Source: Lepidostoma basale (Eukaryota; Arthropoda; Insecta; Trichoptera; Lepidostomatidae). From it: a DNA stretch of 64,000 nucleotides. Shown here in pieces: positions 31,701 to 41,302 of the stretch; positions within the stretch are counted from its first letter, which is position 1; every line of letters begins with the position of its first letter. The notes under the pieces were generated by a model. The model was not told the DNA's origin. It saw nothing but the letters and a program-made list of their open reading frames with translations, and did not search any database. The stretch lies in the NCBI GenBank assembly GCA_022606425.2, contig JAHDVF020000023.1, positions 1-64,000 on the forward strand, written 5' to 3'. Both the position numbers and the translations under genes were made by a program.

Positions 31701-31749
31701 TAATTTTTCTTATGTTTTCATTACTATCATTTTTATTATCGTTATTTAC

Positions 31750-31830
31750 ATTACATCATTATTATCTATAACCACCCTGAAGATGGAGACTGTAACGATC
31801 TCCAAAACGTCGCTCCAGAAAGACGAGCTA
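31750..31830 (+). other. Possible decayed hammerhead-like motif
   Basis: ACCCTGAAGATGGAGACTG, TAACGATCTCCAAAACGTCG: CTGAAGA in place of CTGATGA, stem TGGAGA/TCTCCA, AAAACGTC in place of GAAACGTC. The architecture matches the other families but two core positions differ. Confidence 0.4.
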
Positions 31831-32194
31831 CACGGATTTTCCGAAGATCCCAAAATACATTACACAATTATTATCTTAATTCTAATAAACACCTGTCTGT
31901 TTTATTTAATTGAAAATATAAAATATTTATTTATTTATGATATTAACTATTAGTGTTCTCACTGTTTTTTCTTTAAGTTATGAAATTTTATTTTAAAAAA
32001 AACTGATAAAAAATAATAACTCAAAGTATTATTCGTCGCTAGTTATTACTTTCTCCCATCTTTCAAGCTATTTTCGAAATCCCTATTGAAAGAACGACGC
32101 ATCTTTTGATTTAATTCAGTCATATACCCATTTTTGGTATCGTCATAATAAAAAAAATATTGATCAGCCAAGTCGCATGTCATCGATCGAAACA
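31831..32194. other. No recognisable feature
   Basis: AT-rich. The 96-residue frame at 31663-31953 spans family Y trailer and this region and is rich in I, L and F. I do not consider it a gene. Confidence 0.5.
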
Positions 32195-32345
32195 AGTGGT
32201 AGTCGGAATGGGGATAACATAAAGTGATCGCTTAACCCAACCAATGACAGATCATAAGTCCTTTAAACGCCTCGACTGCCATATTCTGTTTCCAAAAACA
32301 ATTTACATCGTCGTCTCTATTGAGATTCAATTAATCCTTTAAAAA
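32195..32345 (+). repeat. Family Q end fragment
   Basis: GTAGTCGGAATGGGGATAAC, CCAACCAATGACAGATCATA, CGTCTCTATTGAGATTCAAT. This is the last ~150 bp of Q. Confidence 0.85.
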
Positions 32346-32740
32346 GAAAACACAATGCCTGGCTTACTGAGGGTGCCTCGCCGATCCTTGGAACCACATA
32401 AATCTTGAGTAACAAATAGTTTTTTTGTATTGTTCAAGTCCAACAGAAGGAATATTTATCTTGTTATTCGGTAATTAGGTGCGCTCCGGCAAATATATAC
32501 CCGGGGATAAAGCGAAAAATTCAAACAAAGGAATTATTTGAAAATGTGCCAAGAGCTGGGACTAAAATCATCCGACTAATTCCAATTTCCAGAGCCTTCC
32601 TCCGGCTCTTTGCATCAGTAGGCCCGATTGCTTACTTGTGTCTGGTTGTTTTTAACGTTCAAATTATTGTATTTATGCACGTACCCTCAAAACAAAACAG
32701 TTTAAATCATAGGTTTTGATTTTACAAACAATTAAAGTTA
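32346..32740. other. No recognisable feature
   Basis: No coding signal and no repeat partner. TTCCAGAGCCTTCCTCCGGC near 32590 is moderately GC-rich. Confidence 0.45.
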
Positions 32741-32857
32741 AATTCCCGCGGGGCGAAAAGAGAAGGATGGAGTGCCGCATCGGTTAAAGTGTGACAGTCC
32801 ATTCTTTCTGCCTACCCTTTCGGGGAGACGGCGTGATGGTTAGTTAGTTAGTTAGTT
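32741..32857 (+). mobile_element. Chimeric short element with LINE family 1 3' end
   Basis: TTAAAGTTA at 32732-32740 and 32858-32866 is a 9 bp target duplication. The insert is only 117 bp. It starts AATTCCCGCGGGGCGAAAAG, GAAGGATGGAGTGCCGC and then joins the family 1 end (AGTCCATTCTTTCTGCCTAC, TTAG tail). The non-LINE half matches 14040-14090 on the other strand. Confidence 0.75.
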
Positions 32858-32896
32858 TTAAAGTTATATGAATTCAAATCTTTCCACCGACCTTAA

Positions 32897-34376
32897 TAAT
32901 AATAATAATAATAATATGCTAACTTTTAAAGCGCCGTTTTTGTGATGTAATCACCTCAAGGGCGCATTAAGACGTGTTTTAAATCTTAAAAATCTAAATG
33001 TGACCGCTTAAAAAAAGTATAGTAGAACAAAGTATAAATGTTTAAATTGGGTATGAAATATGAAAAAGATGGGTTTTCAATTTAGATCTGAAATCTGTCG
33101 GATCATTTATGCATCTAAGGTGTGAAGGGAGATTGTTCCAAGCTGATGGACCGGCTACCGCGAACGCTCGATCCCCGAAATTCGTACTGGGGCAACGCTT
33201 CGGCTCAACTAATCTTCCTATTGCTGAGGAGTTCGCCGAGCGAAGTGTGGATTTCCGTGAATTTAGGCTGTCCGTTATACAGAGTTCAGATATATAACTT
33301 GGTGCCATTCCATGTAGCGCTTTGAAGACTGTCCAGCAGAGTTTATACTGGATTCTTTCTGGACTTTTAAGCCAGTGAAGTTCTTTGAGATGTTGTGTTA
33401 TATGAGACTATTTTGGAATGCCTTTGATGAGCCTTGCTGCTGCGTTGAACGCAGATTGAAGTTTGTTTATTTGTTGTTTTGGAATGTTTGCATAAATTCC
33501 ATTACAATAATCAAGTCGTGACACAACGAAGGAATTTACAAGAGTTTTGAAAGTGTCGTGGGGAATACTCCTTTTGACGGATTTTAATCGTCTTAGGTGG
33601 AAGAAACTAGCGCTGACCGTGTTATTAATTTGGGATTTTAGAGACAGATTTGCGTCAAGATAAACACCAAGAAGCTTTGTGGAGTTTTTGGGAACGATAT
33701 CATTGTCAGCTGTTGAAATTGAGGAATGATCGATAAGATGTTGACGCTTTGCGGAAGAAGTCCAGAGAAATTCCGTTTTGGATGGATTTAGTTTAAGTTT
33801 GTTTGATGCCATCCATCTGGATATGGCATCAATGCAGTTGACAGTTGTTGACGTAAGATGTTTGGTGTCATCAGGGTTGCAGAAAAAATAAAGTTGCTGA
33901 TCATCAGCATAGCAATGTGAGAGGAGGCCAAAGGATTCTATTATTTTGGCAACGTCATTTGTAAACATGATAAATAAAAGGGGTCCTAAAACAGAGCCTT
34001 GTGGCACACCAGATTGGATATTAGTAAATGAGGATTTTTTACCTGCTAGCTGCACAGCTTGTGAACGATCCGACAGATATGAATTAAGCCAGTCTATGGC
34101 ATTACCTCTAAAACCATACGTGATCGCTAATCGTTGGATAAGATATGAGTGATCAATTGTGTCAAACGCAGCGCTCATGTCCAGAAGGGAGAGCAGTGCC
34201 AATTTGCCCGATTCGTTTGCCAGTACTAAATCTGACATGACTCTAAGCAATCCCGTCTCCGTTGAATGGAAACGTCTGTAGGCGGATTGTAATTTAGACA
34301 AAATATTATTTGTCGAAAGGTGATTAGAAATTTGGGAGGCTACAATTTTTTCAAGAACTTTAGAGATGAAAGGTAG
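32897..34376 (-). mobile_element. CR1/L2-like LINE, copy 1
   Basis: The 3' tail is AAT units on the plus strand (32897-32917), then a 3' UTR with GATGTAATCACCTCAAGGGC. Homology to copy 2 (49737-51303) is nearly continuous and ends at 34376. There the copies diverge into ATTGACCTTATCATAACATA. Confidence 0.93.
33042..34376 (-). pseudogene. RT of CR1/L2-like LINE, one nonsense codon
   Basis: The protein runs from LPFISKVLEKIVASQI through LLDMSAAFDTIDHSYL, GVPQGSVLGPLLFIMF and CYADDQQLY (catalytic) to RLIKGIPK. A stop at 33408-33410 replaces a lysine codon of copy 2. The frame then continues to the normal end FAVAGPSAWNNLPSHLRC, FRSKLKTHLF. Only a handful of amino acids differ from copy 2 over about 340 residues. 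The first ~20 residues of the open frame (up to 34436) are flanking sequence. Confidence 0.92.
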
Positions 34377-34435
34377 ATTGACCTTATCATAACATATGGG
34401 ATCGAGTGCAGGGCGAACACCACAATTAAAATACA

Positions 34436-34695
34436 ATCGTCATAGATGGCGTTAGTGTGTAGATTGAATAAACTACCATGCAAAGGGTGGTGTTGCAGAT
34501 TAAAATATATACAACTTCCAAAAATTTGTCAGACATGGTGGTCATAAGATAAAAAGGTGGAATGGAGAATGTTGTATTACATAAAGCGTGCGCTTAACCC
34601 AACCAATGACAGGTCATAAGTCCTGTAAACACCTTGATCAACCATATTCTGTTTCCAATTTGCATCTTCGACTCTATTGAGATACAATTGATACC
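34436..34695 (+). repeat. Family Q copy
   Basis: CATAGATGGCGTTAGTGTGT, ACAACTTCCAAAAATTTGTC, GGTGGAATGGAGAATGTTGT, TTGCATCTTCGACTCTATTG. This is the part from the AGATGGCG start to the GAGATACAATTGAT end. Confidence 0.88.
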
Positions 34696-34736
34696 ACAAT
34701 GAAGAGTTAACACTGTGAAATACCATAATGACGAAT

Positions 34737-34880
34737 TTTAAATGAATTAAAACACCGTTTTTTCCACTTTTGAGTATATTTTCCTTGACATGTTTTGAAG
34801 GCTTCATCATCGAGAGAACGATATAAACGAGAAAAATAAACTCAAAAGTGAAAAAACGGTGCTTAAATTCATAAAAAATT
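34737..34880. repeat. Family V fold-back
   Basis: AATTAAAACACCGTTTTTTC, CACTTTTGAGTATATTTTCC and the complements AAATAAACTCAAAAGTG, AAAAAACGGTGCTTAAATT form arms of about 45 bp. The minus-strand core is TTCTCTCGATGATGAAGCC, TTCAAAACATGTCAAGG (34785-34820). Confidence 0.88.
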
Positions 34881-35029
34881 CGTCAATAATGTTTTCGCTT
34901 AGTTTGACTGATTTTGATATTTCTTATGATTTTATATGTTGAGTTTATAGCTGTCGTATGATGTATGACATTTAAAAATGAAGTACTATTTTAATCGAAA
35001 TAATGTGGCCATTTCAGAAAACACAGACC

Positions 35030-35320
35030 GATGTAAATTGAGTACGGAGTCGAGGTAGACCGAGAAAAACATTCACTTCCAAAATACCACAATGCCTCAA
35101 GACTAAAGTCTTCAACCAGTGCGTTTTGCCAGTCATAACATGGCATGACCAAATTAATTAAATTTTAAAGGTTGGTCATGTTAGAAGAATCGACGTTCGT
35201 ATATGACTCGCTGTATGAATGTGGAGGAAGCTAGAGAGGTATGTCAGGATAGAGTATTGTGGCAGTCCATTCTCTCTGCCTACGGAAACGGCGTGATGGT
35301 TTGTTGTTGTTGTTGTTGAT
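35030..35320 (+). mobile_element. LINE family 1B with a 69 bp foreign insert
   Basis: GTAAATTGAGTACGGAGTCG, GGTAGACCGAGAAAAACAT, then foreign sequence at 35074-35142. The LINE continues at GGCATGACCAAATTAATTAA to GGAAACGGCGTGATGG and a TTG tail. The insert reads CLKTKVFNQCVLPVIT in one frame, typical of RTE/Bov-B LINEs before MTYG. AACAT flanks it on both sides. Confidence 0.85.
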
Positions 35321-35324
35321 ACGT

Positions 35325-36435
35325 ATTTTGATCATCTTTAATAACATGCATTCTCTTAATAGATCAATTTCAAAATTTGAAATCATTTTAAGTACAATAC
35401 TTTTGTGCAAATAATGTATGTTATTAATTTGACAAGTGGTTCAGTTCAAGTGATTCTAACAATCTATTCAACACGTTTTCGAAAACGCTAGCCTTTTCTG
35501 AATTCGCCCGGAGTGATAACGACCAGATATAGGATGCAAATTACCCCTCGAAGAATCTCTTTGATCTACAAACGTCTCGCCATTCGAGGGTTTTGTTTGT
35601 TTAAAAAGGTCCAAACGACCCAATTCGATTTGACTCTTCCGCGATAACCCTCCCCTAACCGTCCGCGGGCCATTCGCGCCCGGCATTTGTTAATTGCACG
35701 AGTCTTTGTTTGCCTTTTTATTTTATTGATATTCCTGCAATTACGCCGGGAATTTAATATTTAACTGCCTCCATACAGCGAAGGCCCAACATCTACGTCG
35801 ATTTTAGGCCCGTACTACGTGTATTGTTTACGTTATTTATATGGCTTAACAAGCCAATTATTCTCGCAAAAGAAAGGCGAAATGTATGGCTCTCATTATG
35901 CGTACATACTCGTGTAGTATATAAAATCAATAACCGAAGCAAATATGTAACAATGATAAAAAAATATATATTGTGTATTTTTATAATATTTTGTTTGTAC
36001 TCAAATCACTAGCTAGAAACTCATTTTAAACAATAACTAATGAAAAAATTCCCGCTTATTCCCCATTAGTATATAGTACATAAAAAACTTTTCCCCTATA
36101 CAATCAAGCTAAAAAATAATAATACTACTTTCAACTTTTCTCACCTATCTTATTAATGTAATCTACTTCCTTTTATTGTTTATCGTCTTTAATTTATTAT
36201 GATTGATCGTTTTTGACCCTATATTATTTGTAATTGTTCCTTCTAATTATTGTTTTTATTATTTTTATTTTTATTATTATTATTGTATTTTTCACATTTA
36301 AAATTTTCTCCTATAAATAGTAACTAACCGTTTACATTAAAATATTTAGGTATCTAACTCAACTTCAGCAAGAACTTCAAAATTATATCAAAGAAATTAT
36401 TCAAATTGACATGGGAACAAATACATATAAACGTT
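35325..36435. other. Mostly unrecognised; GC-richer island
   Basis: 35480-35780 is less AT-rich (CCGTCCGCGGGCCATTCGCG, CAATTACGCCGGGAATTTAA), has no repeat partner in the window, and is followed by AT-rich sequence. It may be unique host sequence. No coding frame is supported. Confidence 0.4.
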
Positions 36436-36439
36436 CGAA

Positions 36440-36560
36440 AAATCTTTGACATTTGATATATTATTGTAACACCTGATGATGTCAACATTGGTTGACGAAA
36501 CAGCTGTCGCATAAAATATAATACAATTGTGGTACATAAAACAAAGTTATTTTATTTAAC
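36440..36560 (+). repeat. Family W copy with best hammerhead-like core
   Basis: CACCTGATGATGTCAACATT, GGTTGACGAAACAGCTGTCG at 36470-36509. CTGATGA is exact, one extra T, stem GTCAAC/GTTGAC is fully paired with G10.1-C11.1 type closing, GAAA, then ACAG/CTGT and C. Trailer ATAATACAATTGTGGTAC. Confidence 0.85.
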
Positions 36561-36562
36561 AG

Positions 36563-36668
36563 TTTAAAATAAAAAGAGTTTTTAATAACAACTTTTGTCA
36601 GTTTTACGACAGCGACCGGTTTCGTCAGACTGGCTGGCATGACAGACTGTCCTGCCAGATTGGTCCTC
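36563..36668 (-). repeat. Family Y copy
   Basis: TAATAACAACTTTTGTCAG arm, then the minus-strand core ATGCCAGCCAGTCTGACGAA, ACCGGTCGCTGTCG (36606-36640). GGCATGACAGACTGTCCTG extends it. Confidence 0.8.
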
Positions 36669-36879
36669 TAATGGAAATAGCTAACATCGTATCTTTTATC
36701 ATAATCTAGTCTTATCAAAAAGCAATAATCTATCTTACTAGCTAGCCATTACGCCATCTCCCCAATGAGTAGGCAAATAGAATAATATAATCACCATACT
36801 GTTCTTTTCTGGCATATTTCTCTCGCTTCCTCAACGTTTATACATCGCACGTATGTCATTTTGTTATGTTAAAAAAAAC

Positions 36880-37335
36880 TTTTAATTGATACGAAAGAAA
36901 ACTTCTGTTTTCTAGAAGTGTTATTACAGGTTGTAGGAATGACATCCTCTACTACTTGGAACTACTTTTTTTTTATACAACAGGTCGCTTGAACCCAATT
37001 ACTGTACACAATTTGTTTTTAGCTATTATATTGATTCTCGTAATATGTGATAGGTAGCTAATCTATCGCCATTTTATTGTCATGTGACTTCTACACCAGA
37101 CCAAATTGTGTGACAATCACACTGCTATCGCCGGGAATCGAACTCGGAACGTTCGATATGGTAGTCAGACCTCTTACCACTCTGCAACGAAGGTCGCCGA
37201 TTTGATGATGCCTTAGAAAGACGAAACATGTCATTTTCATAAGCTATACGAAAACTTGTATAAAACAGACGTTTTTATTCGTATTAATGATTTAATATAG
37301 ATTCTTACATCATTGTTCACGAAACAATAAATCAA
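36880..37335 (+). repeat. Family X element split by a SINE
   Basis: Left arm 36885-36950 (GATACGAAAGAAAACTTCTG, TAGGAATGACAT). Right part 37198-37335 (TTTGATGATGCCTTAGAAAG, ACGAAACATGTCATTTTC, GACGTTTTTATTCGTATTAA, CACGAAACAATAAAT). The core has TTGATGA, one base from CTGATGA. Confidence 0.82.
36963..37199 (-). mobile_element. tRNA-derived SINE, complete
   Basis: On the minus strand: CCTTCGTTGCAGAGTGGTAA (box A), GAGTTCGATTCCCGGCGATA (box B), body CACACAATTTGGTCTGGTGT, CAATAAAATGGCGATAGATT, AGCTACCTATCACATATTAC, 3' end GGGTTCAAGCGACCTGTTGT with an A-rich tail. It lies inside a family X element. Confidence 0.93.
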
Positions 37336-37349
37336 AAATCTTTCAGGTG

Positions 37350-37402
37350 ACCTGTCTTTCGATGTCAGCTAACCTGACGAAAGCGATTGCTATCAAAATT
37401 AA
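37350..37402 (+). repeat. Family Y core copy
   Basis: CTTTCGATGTCAGCTAACCT, GACGAAAGCGATTGCTATC. The stem is GTCAG/CTGAC where 31.57 kb has GCCAG/CTGGC, a compensated change. Confidence 0.75.
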
Positions 37403-37414
37403 AACAATATGAGG

Positions 37415-37488
37415 AAGTATTTGCGCTCTTAAAGTGATTACATCACAAAAACAGTGCTGTCAAAGTTAGTATATTATTATTATTATTA
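37415..37488 (+). mobile_element. CR1/L2-like LINE, 3' end only
   Basis: TTAAAGTGATTACATCACAA, AACAGTGCTGTCAAAGTTAG and a tail of ATT units match the reverse of 32897-32960. About 70 bp. Confidence 0.8.
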
Positions 37489-37506
37489 TAATTAGTAGTT
37501 TATAAA

Positions 37507-37725
37507 AGTGGAAATAGAAGCCGAGGACGACCGAGGAAAACATGGCATGACCAAATTAATCGATTACTAAAAGGCGGCCACATTCGAAGTTGGAATAATC
37601 GACGTGCGTGCATGGTACGATGTATGAATGTAGAGAAATCCCGAGAGGTATGCCAGGACAGATCATTGTGGCGATCCATCATCTCTGCCTACCCCTCCGG
37701 GGAAATGGCGGGATGGTTAGTTAGT
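37507..37725 (+). mobile_element. LINE family 1C with 11 bp target duplication
   Basis: TAGTTTATAAA lies at 37496-37506 and 37726-37736. The insert codes RGRPRKTWHDQINRLLKGGH and NNRRACMVRCMNVEKSREVC, ending in TTAG units. It is inserted next to the CR1 3' end. Confidence 0.92.
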
Positions 37726-37734
37726 TAGTTTATA

Positions 37735-38260
37735 AATAAAACATCGTTTTATTTCATTATTCATTAAAAATCTTATTTAACTAACTAACTAACTTACCAT
37801 CACGCCTTCTCCCCGGAGGGGTGGGCAGAAAGAATGAACTGCCACACTTTTCTTTCCTGATATATTTCTCTCGCTTCCTCAACATTCATACATCGTGTCA
37901 TGCACGCGCGTCGATTTCTCTGACTCCTCACATAGCCGACATTCAATATTTAATTTATTTGATCGTGCCACGTTTTCCTCGGTCTTCCTCTATTTCTGGT
38001 TCCATTTACATCATTAACATATAAATTTTTTACCATTCTTTCTTCATTCATTCTTTCCATATGTCCAAACAATCTTAATGATCCTTTCATTATTTTGTTC
38101 ATGATACCATCATTCGCACCGCATTCACTTCTTATATTTTCATTCGACACTCTATCATACACAGAGTATCGACACATTCGTCTAAGAGATCTCATTTCTA
38201 CTGCATTTATTCTACTTAAATCTTATTTATATATTTAATTATCTATTTTATATAATTAAG
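37735..38260 (+). repeat. Family Y arm split by a LINE
   Basis: TAAATAAAACATCGTTTTAT, TTCATTATTCATTAAAAATC is the outer Y arm. It is interrupted at 37780 by a LINE and continues from 38230 as AT-rich sequence. Confidence 0.6.
37780..38217 (-). mobile_element. LINE family 1A with 12 bp target duplication
   Basis: AAATCTTATTTA lies at 37768-37779 and 38218-38229. The tail complement CTAACTAACTAACTTACC is at the left. The minus frame 37950-38195 codes MRSLRRMCRYSVYDRVSNEN, RSECGANDGIMNKIMKGSLR and RGRPRKTWHDQI without a break. Confidence 0.94.
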
Positions 38261-38740
38261 TCTTTCGAAAGGACAATTTTAGCCTTGATTGAAGTCTATA
38301 GTATAGTTCTTATCGCCAGCATTGTCAGTGTGAAGTATTCATCAAACTAACGTCATTTTTTCATTCGCCCTCAATACTAGAAGGGGCGACTCAGGGGTAT
38401 CTCACAAAGTTGGCAGTTTCTGGCTCGGCTCCAAGTCACGTCAGTTTAGACCTGGCCGATGCCACTTCACCCTCCCTCCCCCGCCCACCCTAATTATGCT
38501 GTTCAATCCCCGCTCCGATATAATCCCGCTCGAGTGTCATTAGCCCCGGTTCGACCTTGTTGGAGGTAAGTGCTAATTCCTCTAACATATTTCTCACGAA
38601 GACACCTGAATTATACGTGTAAATCGTGGCTAATATCAGTATTCAGGTGATATTAAAACCAAACCATGTATTCGATAATCTTCTTCTCCTTCGCTTTTGC
38701 ATAGATCTTGCAATATATGTTTATACAGGATTTCATCCTG
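38261..38740. other. Unrecognised, includes a GC-richer island
   Basis: 38360-38590 (GAAGGGGCGACTCAGGGG, TCCCTCCCCCGCCCACCC, TTAGCCCCGGTTCGACC) has no repeat partner here. It could be unique host or regulatory sequence. No coding frame seen. Confidence 0.4.
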
Positions 38741-38743
38741 CAA

Positions 38744-38985
38744 TGACAACCTTCGTGGCAGAGTGGTAAGAGCTCTGATTCCCATTCCGAAAGTCCGGGT
38801 TCGATTCCCGGCGATGGCAGTGTGATTGTCACACTGTCTTTGGTCTGGCGTAGAATTCTCGTGATAATAAAATGGCGATAGATTAGCTACCTATCACATG
38901 TCACGAGAATCAATATATCAGCTTAAAAAAAAACTGTTTACTGTAATTGGGTTCAAGCGACCTGTTGTATACGTAAAAAAAAAAT
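38744..38985 (+). mobile_element. tRNA-derived SINE, complete reference copy
   Basis: Box A TGGCAGAGTGG (38756-38766) and box B GGTTCGATTCC (38798-38808) would form the RNA polymerase III promoter. Then come GGCAGTGTGATTGTCACACT, TTGGTCTGGCGTAGAATTC, AAAATGGCGATAGATTAGC and CACGAGAATCAATATATCAG. The 3' end is GGGTTCAAGCGACCTGTTGT followed by an A-rich tail. The shared body in several copies shows that this is a SINE and not a functional tRNA gene. Confidence 0.95.
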
Positions 38986-39114
38986 AAATAAAAAAAATCG
39001 TTAATAAATTAAATTTTAAGATAATTGAAAATAAACGAATCTGACATGGCAGAGCTGATAGAACTGGTATAGATAGAGTCGATATTGTAGATTAGAAATT
39101 CACAAAAACCATTA

Positions 39115-39513
39115 TCCATTAATCTAAATTAATCAGGGGATATTTCGAGAACTCGGCCGTGCTAGAGGGTGTTGGTATTTTTGTCCCTGATAGATTTCTC
39201 CGACTGCGTCAGATTGTTTTACCTACCGGGCCACCAGAACCAATCTGGCTCTGGTGACACCGCTGGCAAGAGCAATTAGTCTGCAGAAGGCTGTCTCCTC
39301 GGAGATCGACGTTTTTTAGCGAAGGTGTTCAGAGGACAAATACTCTTGACTTTAGAAAGTATCTTGTATACCTAATGTCAAACCATCTCTAATGCGTTCC
39401 TGGTATTATGTTGTATTTATATAATATTTTACCTGTACTCAATAGATGCCTTAAACATTTTGCTGTTTGTAATGTCTTTTGAGCTAATAAACTGATTTGA
39501 TTTGATTTGAAAA
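39115..39513 (+). pseudogene. GATTT-tailed LINE, C-terminal part
   Basis: One frame reads SPTASDCFTYRATRTNLALV, TPLARAISLQKAVSSEIDVF, with two stops upstream and one at 39318. The 3' UTR (GATGCCTTAAACATTTTGCT) and the tail of GATTT units end at 39513. It aligns with the reverse of 26577-26990. Confidence 0.82.
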
Positions 39514-40055
39514 AACAAAACCAAGCTTATGATTATTGACAGGGAAAATCGAAGATTGCAAGGTTTGGAAATCGTAAATGATTTTGTATACCTGGTTTCT
39601 CAAATGAATGCCGTGGATGCATGTGAGAAGAAAATAAAATGACGTTACGCCAAAGCTAAACTCCATCTCTTTGGTGATCAACCTGGTGGTCTACATTCCT
39701 CTGGAATCTCGTGCATCATGACCATGATCTTAGTAATTCTCGCTGAGTTCATCCTCTCCATGTGGTCTCTCCAGAATCAACTTCTCTGTCTACTCCATCT
39801 CACTATGTCATACATTTTGCAGGATCTGTGAAACTTTTCGTTGGTTTTCCTATCTCTAAGAGTTCTACTTACGATGTTCGTTGTCGCATTGTTTTTTTTC
39901 TGCTATTCTTAGATTTTTGTTGCTTCGATTCCGTATTGTATTCGATAATGTATGTTTTATTTTAAATGTTGGTGTAGAAATGAGAAATCTTAGAAGGGGG
40001 GAAGGTAAATCTGTATATGATTGAGTGTGGAATGCAAATATAAAAAGTGTTATGA
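39514..40055. other. Mostly unrecognised
   Basis: AAATGAGAAATCTTAGAAGG and GAATGCAAATATAAAAAGTG (39977-40050) look like a worn scrap of LINE family 1. 39530-39700 reads like a LINE-type NRRLQGLEIVNDFVYLVSQM in one frame (RT-distal YLG region), too decayed to assign. Confidence 0.45.
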
Positions 40056-40059
40056 ACAA

Positions 40060-40596
40060 AATTTGATAACATTTTGAATATATACAAATACTTGTAGACA
40101 AATACTGGATTTTACCCATTGCGGGTAAATTATTTTTAAAAGGATTAATTGTATCTCAATAGAGACGAAGATGTAAATGGTTTTATGGAAACAGATAAGG
40201 TGGTCGAGGCGCTTACAGGACTTATGACCTGTCATTGGTTGGGTTAAGCGATCGCTTTATGTTTAACAACATTCCCCATTCCGCACTTCTTACGACCACC
40301 ACGTCTGACAAATTTTTGGAACATATATATGTGCAACAATGTTGAGGAACACTTCACTTTTTTTTTAGTTCAATCTACACTAGCTCCATCCATTTAGATT
40401 GGGTGTAAGCATTAAGCAGAAAATCTTTATTAATGCAATGTGAAAGGCTTTGCAATTATCATACAGTACTAGACTACGCCTGGAGATGTCTCTCCAATTT
40501 TTATGCTTTTAACTTGGACCAGTTTTTATACAACATTTTGAATGTAACAAATACTTGTAGACAAATACTGGATTTTACCCATTGCGGGTAAATTCT
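40060..40596 (-). repeat. Family Q, more than one tandem unit
   Basis: ACTTGTAGACAAATACTGGA, TTTTACCCATTGCGGGTAAA occurs at 40080-40128 and again at 40547-40592, about 465 bp apart. Between lies one full unit: TAATTGTATCTCAATAGAGA, TTATGACCTGTCATTGGTTG, CATTCCGCACTTCTTACGAC, TACACTAGCTCCATC, GCCTGGAGATGTCTCTCCAA. TTTACCCATTGCGGGTAAA is itself a small inverted repeat. Confidence 0.88.
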
Positions 40597-40940
40597 AAAT
40601 TCTAAAAGAAGGTATAATGAACAAAATTATGAAAGGATCGCTGCGTTGGTTCGGACATATGGAACGCATGGATGGAGAAAGAATGGTTAAGAAAGTATAC
40701 GTTAATGGTGTAAATGGGGTACGAAGTCGAGGCAGACCGAGGAAAACATGGCATGACCAAATCAATCAAATTTCAAAGGTTGGTCATGTTAAAAGTCGGA
40801 GGAATCGACGTGCGTGTATGACTCGTTGTATGAATGTGGAGGAATCTAGAAAGGTTTGCCAGGATAGAGTAGTGTGGCGGTCCATTCTCTCTGCCTACCC
40901 CTGCGGGGAAACGGCGTGATGGTTTGTTTTTTTTGTTTTT
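40597..40940 (+). mobile_element. LINE family 1B with 9 bp target duplication
   Basis: GTAAATTCT lies at 40588-40596 and 40941-40949. The frame 40617-40919 is intact over 100 residues: MNKIMKGSLRWFGHMERMDG, RMVKKVYVNGVNGVRSRGRP, NRRACMTRCMNVEESRKVCQ, stop. The tail is a decayed TTG run. Confidence 0.93.
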
Positions 40941-40944
40941 GTAA

Positions 40945-41045
40945 ATTCTGTACAGGTCATATCTCCTGTAAGCGCCTCGACCACCATTTTCTCAGAAAAC
41001 AATTTACATATTCGTCTCTATTGAGATACAATTAATCCTTATAAA
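40945..41045 (+). repeat. Family Q end, inverted to the previous copy
   Basis: CAGGTCATATCTCCTGTAAG, CGCCTCGACCACCATTTTCT, TCGTCTCTATTGAGATACAA. With 40142 it makes inverted Q termini about 900 bp apart. Confidence 0.85.
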
Positions 41046-41302
41046 AATTTGATAATTATGTGCAAGAAAGAGGGACGACGGAAAGTTGATAAAAGGCAGA
41101 TCCCGGGTGCGGAATATAGGGGATTGAACAGGAATGAGGAGAGTTGAGAAACTGTTTTTTTTTTTCTTTATTTTATAGGGTAATCTACAGCGATACAATC
41201 GCATACATACACGTGAGATCTTGATATAACGAATCTCAAGGGGTTTTGAAAAAAATCAGTGATATTATATTGAGATTATTTAGTATATTGAGGTTCATTG
41301 CT

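Noticed and set aside
31663..31953. 96-residue hydrophobic frame resembling a membrane protein
   Set aside because: It starts in the family Y trailer and runs through a decayed hairpin motif; composition follows from AT-rich DNA.
34377..34436. N-terminal extension of the CR1/L2-like protein, copy 1
   Set aside because: Copy 2 diverges exactly at 34376, so these residues come from flanking DNA.
38744..38816. A tRNA gene with good A and B boxes
   Set aside because: The same tRNA-like head is joined to a constant ~150 bp body in several copies, and a cloverleaf 3' half with proper acceptor pairing is not evident. It is a SINE.
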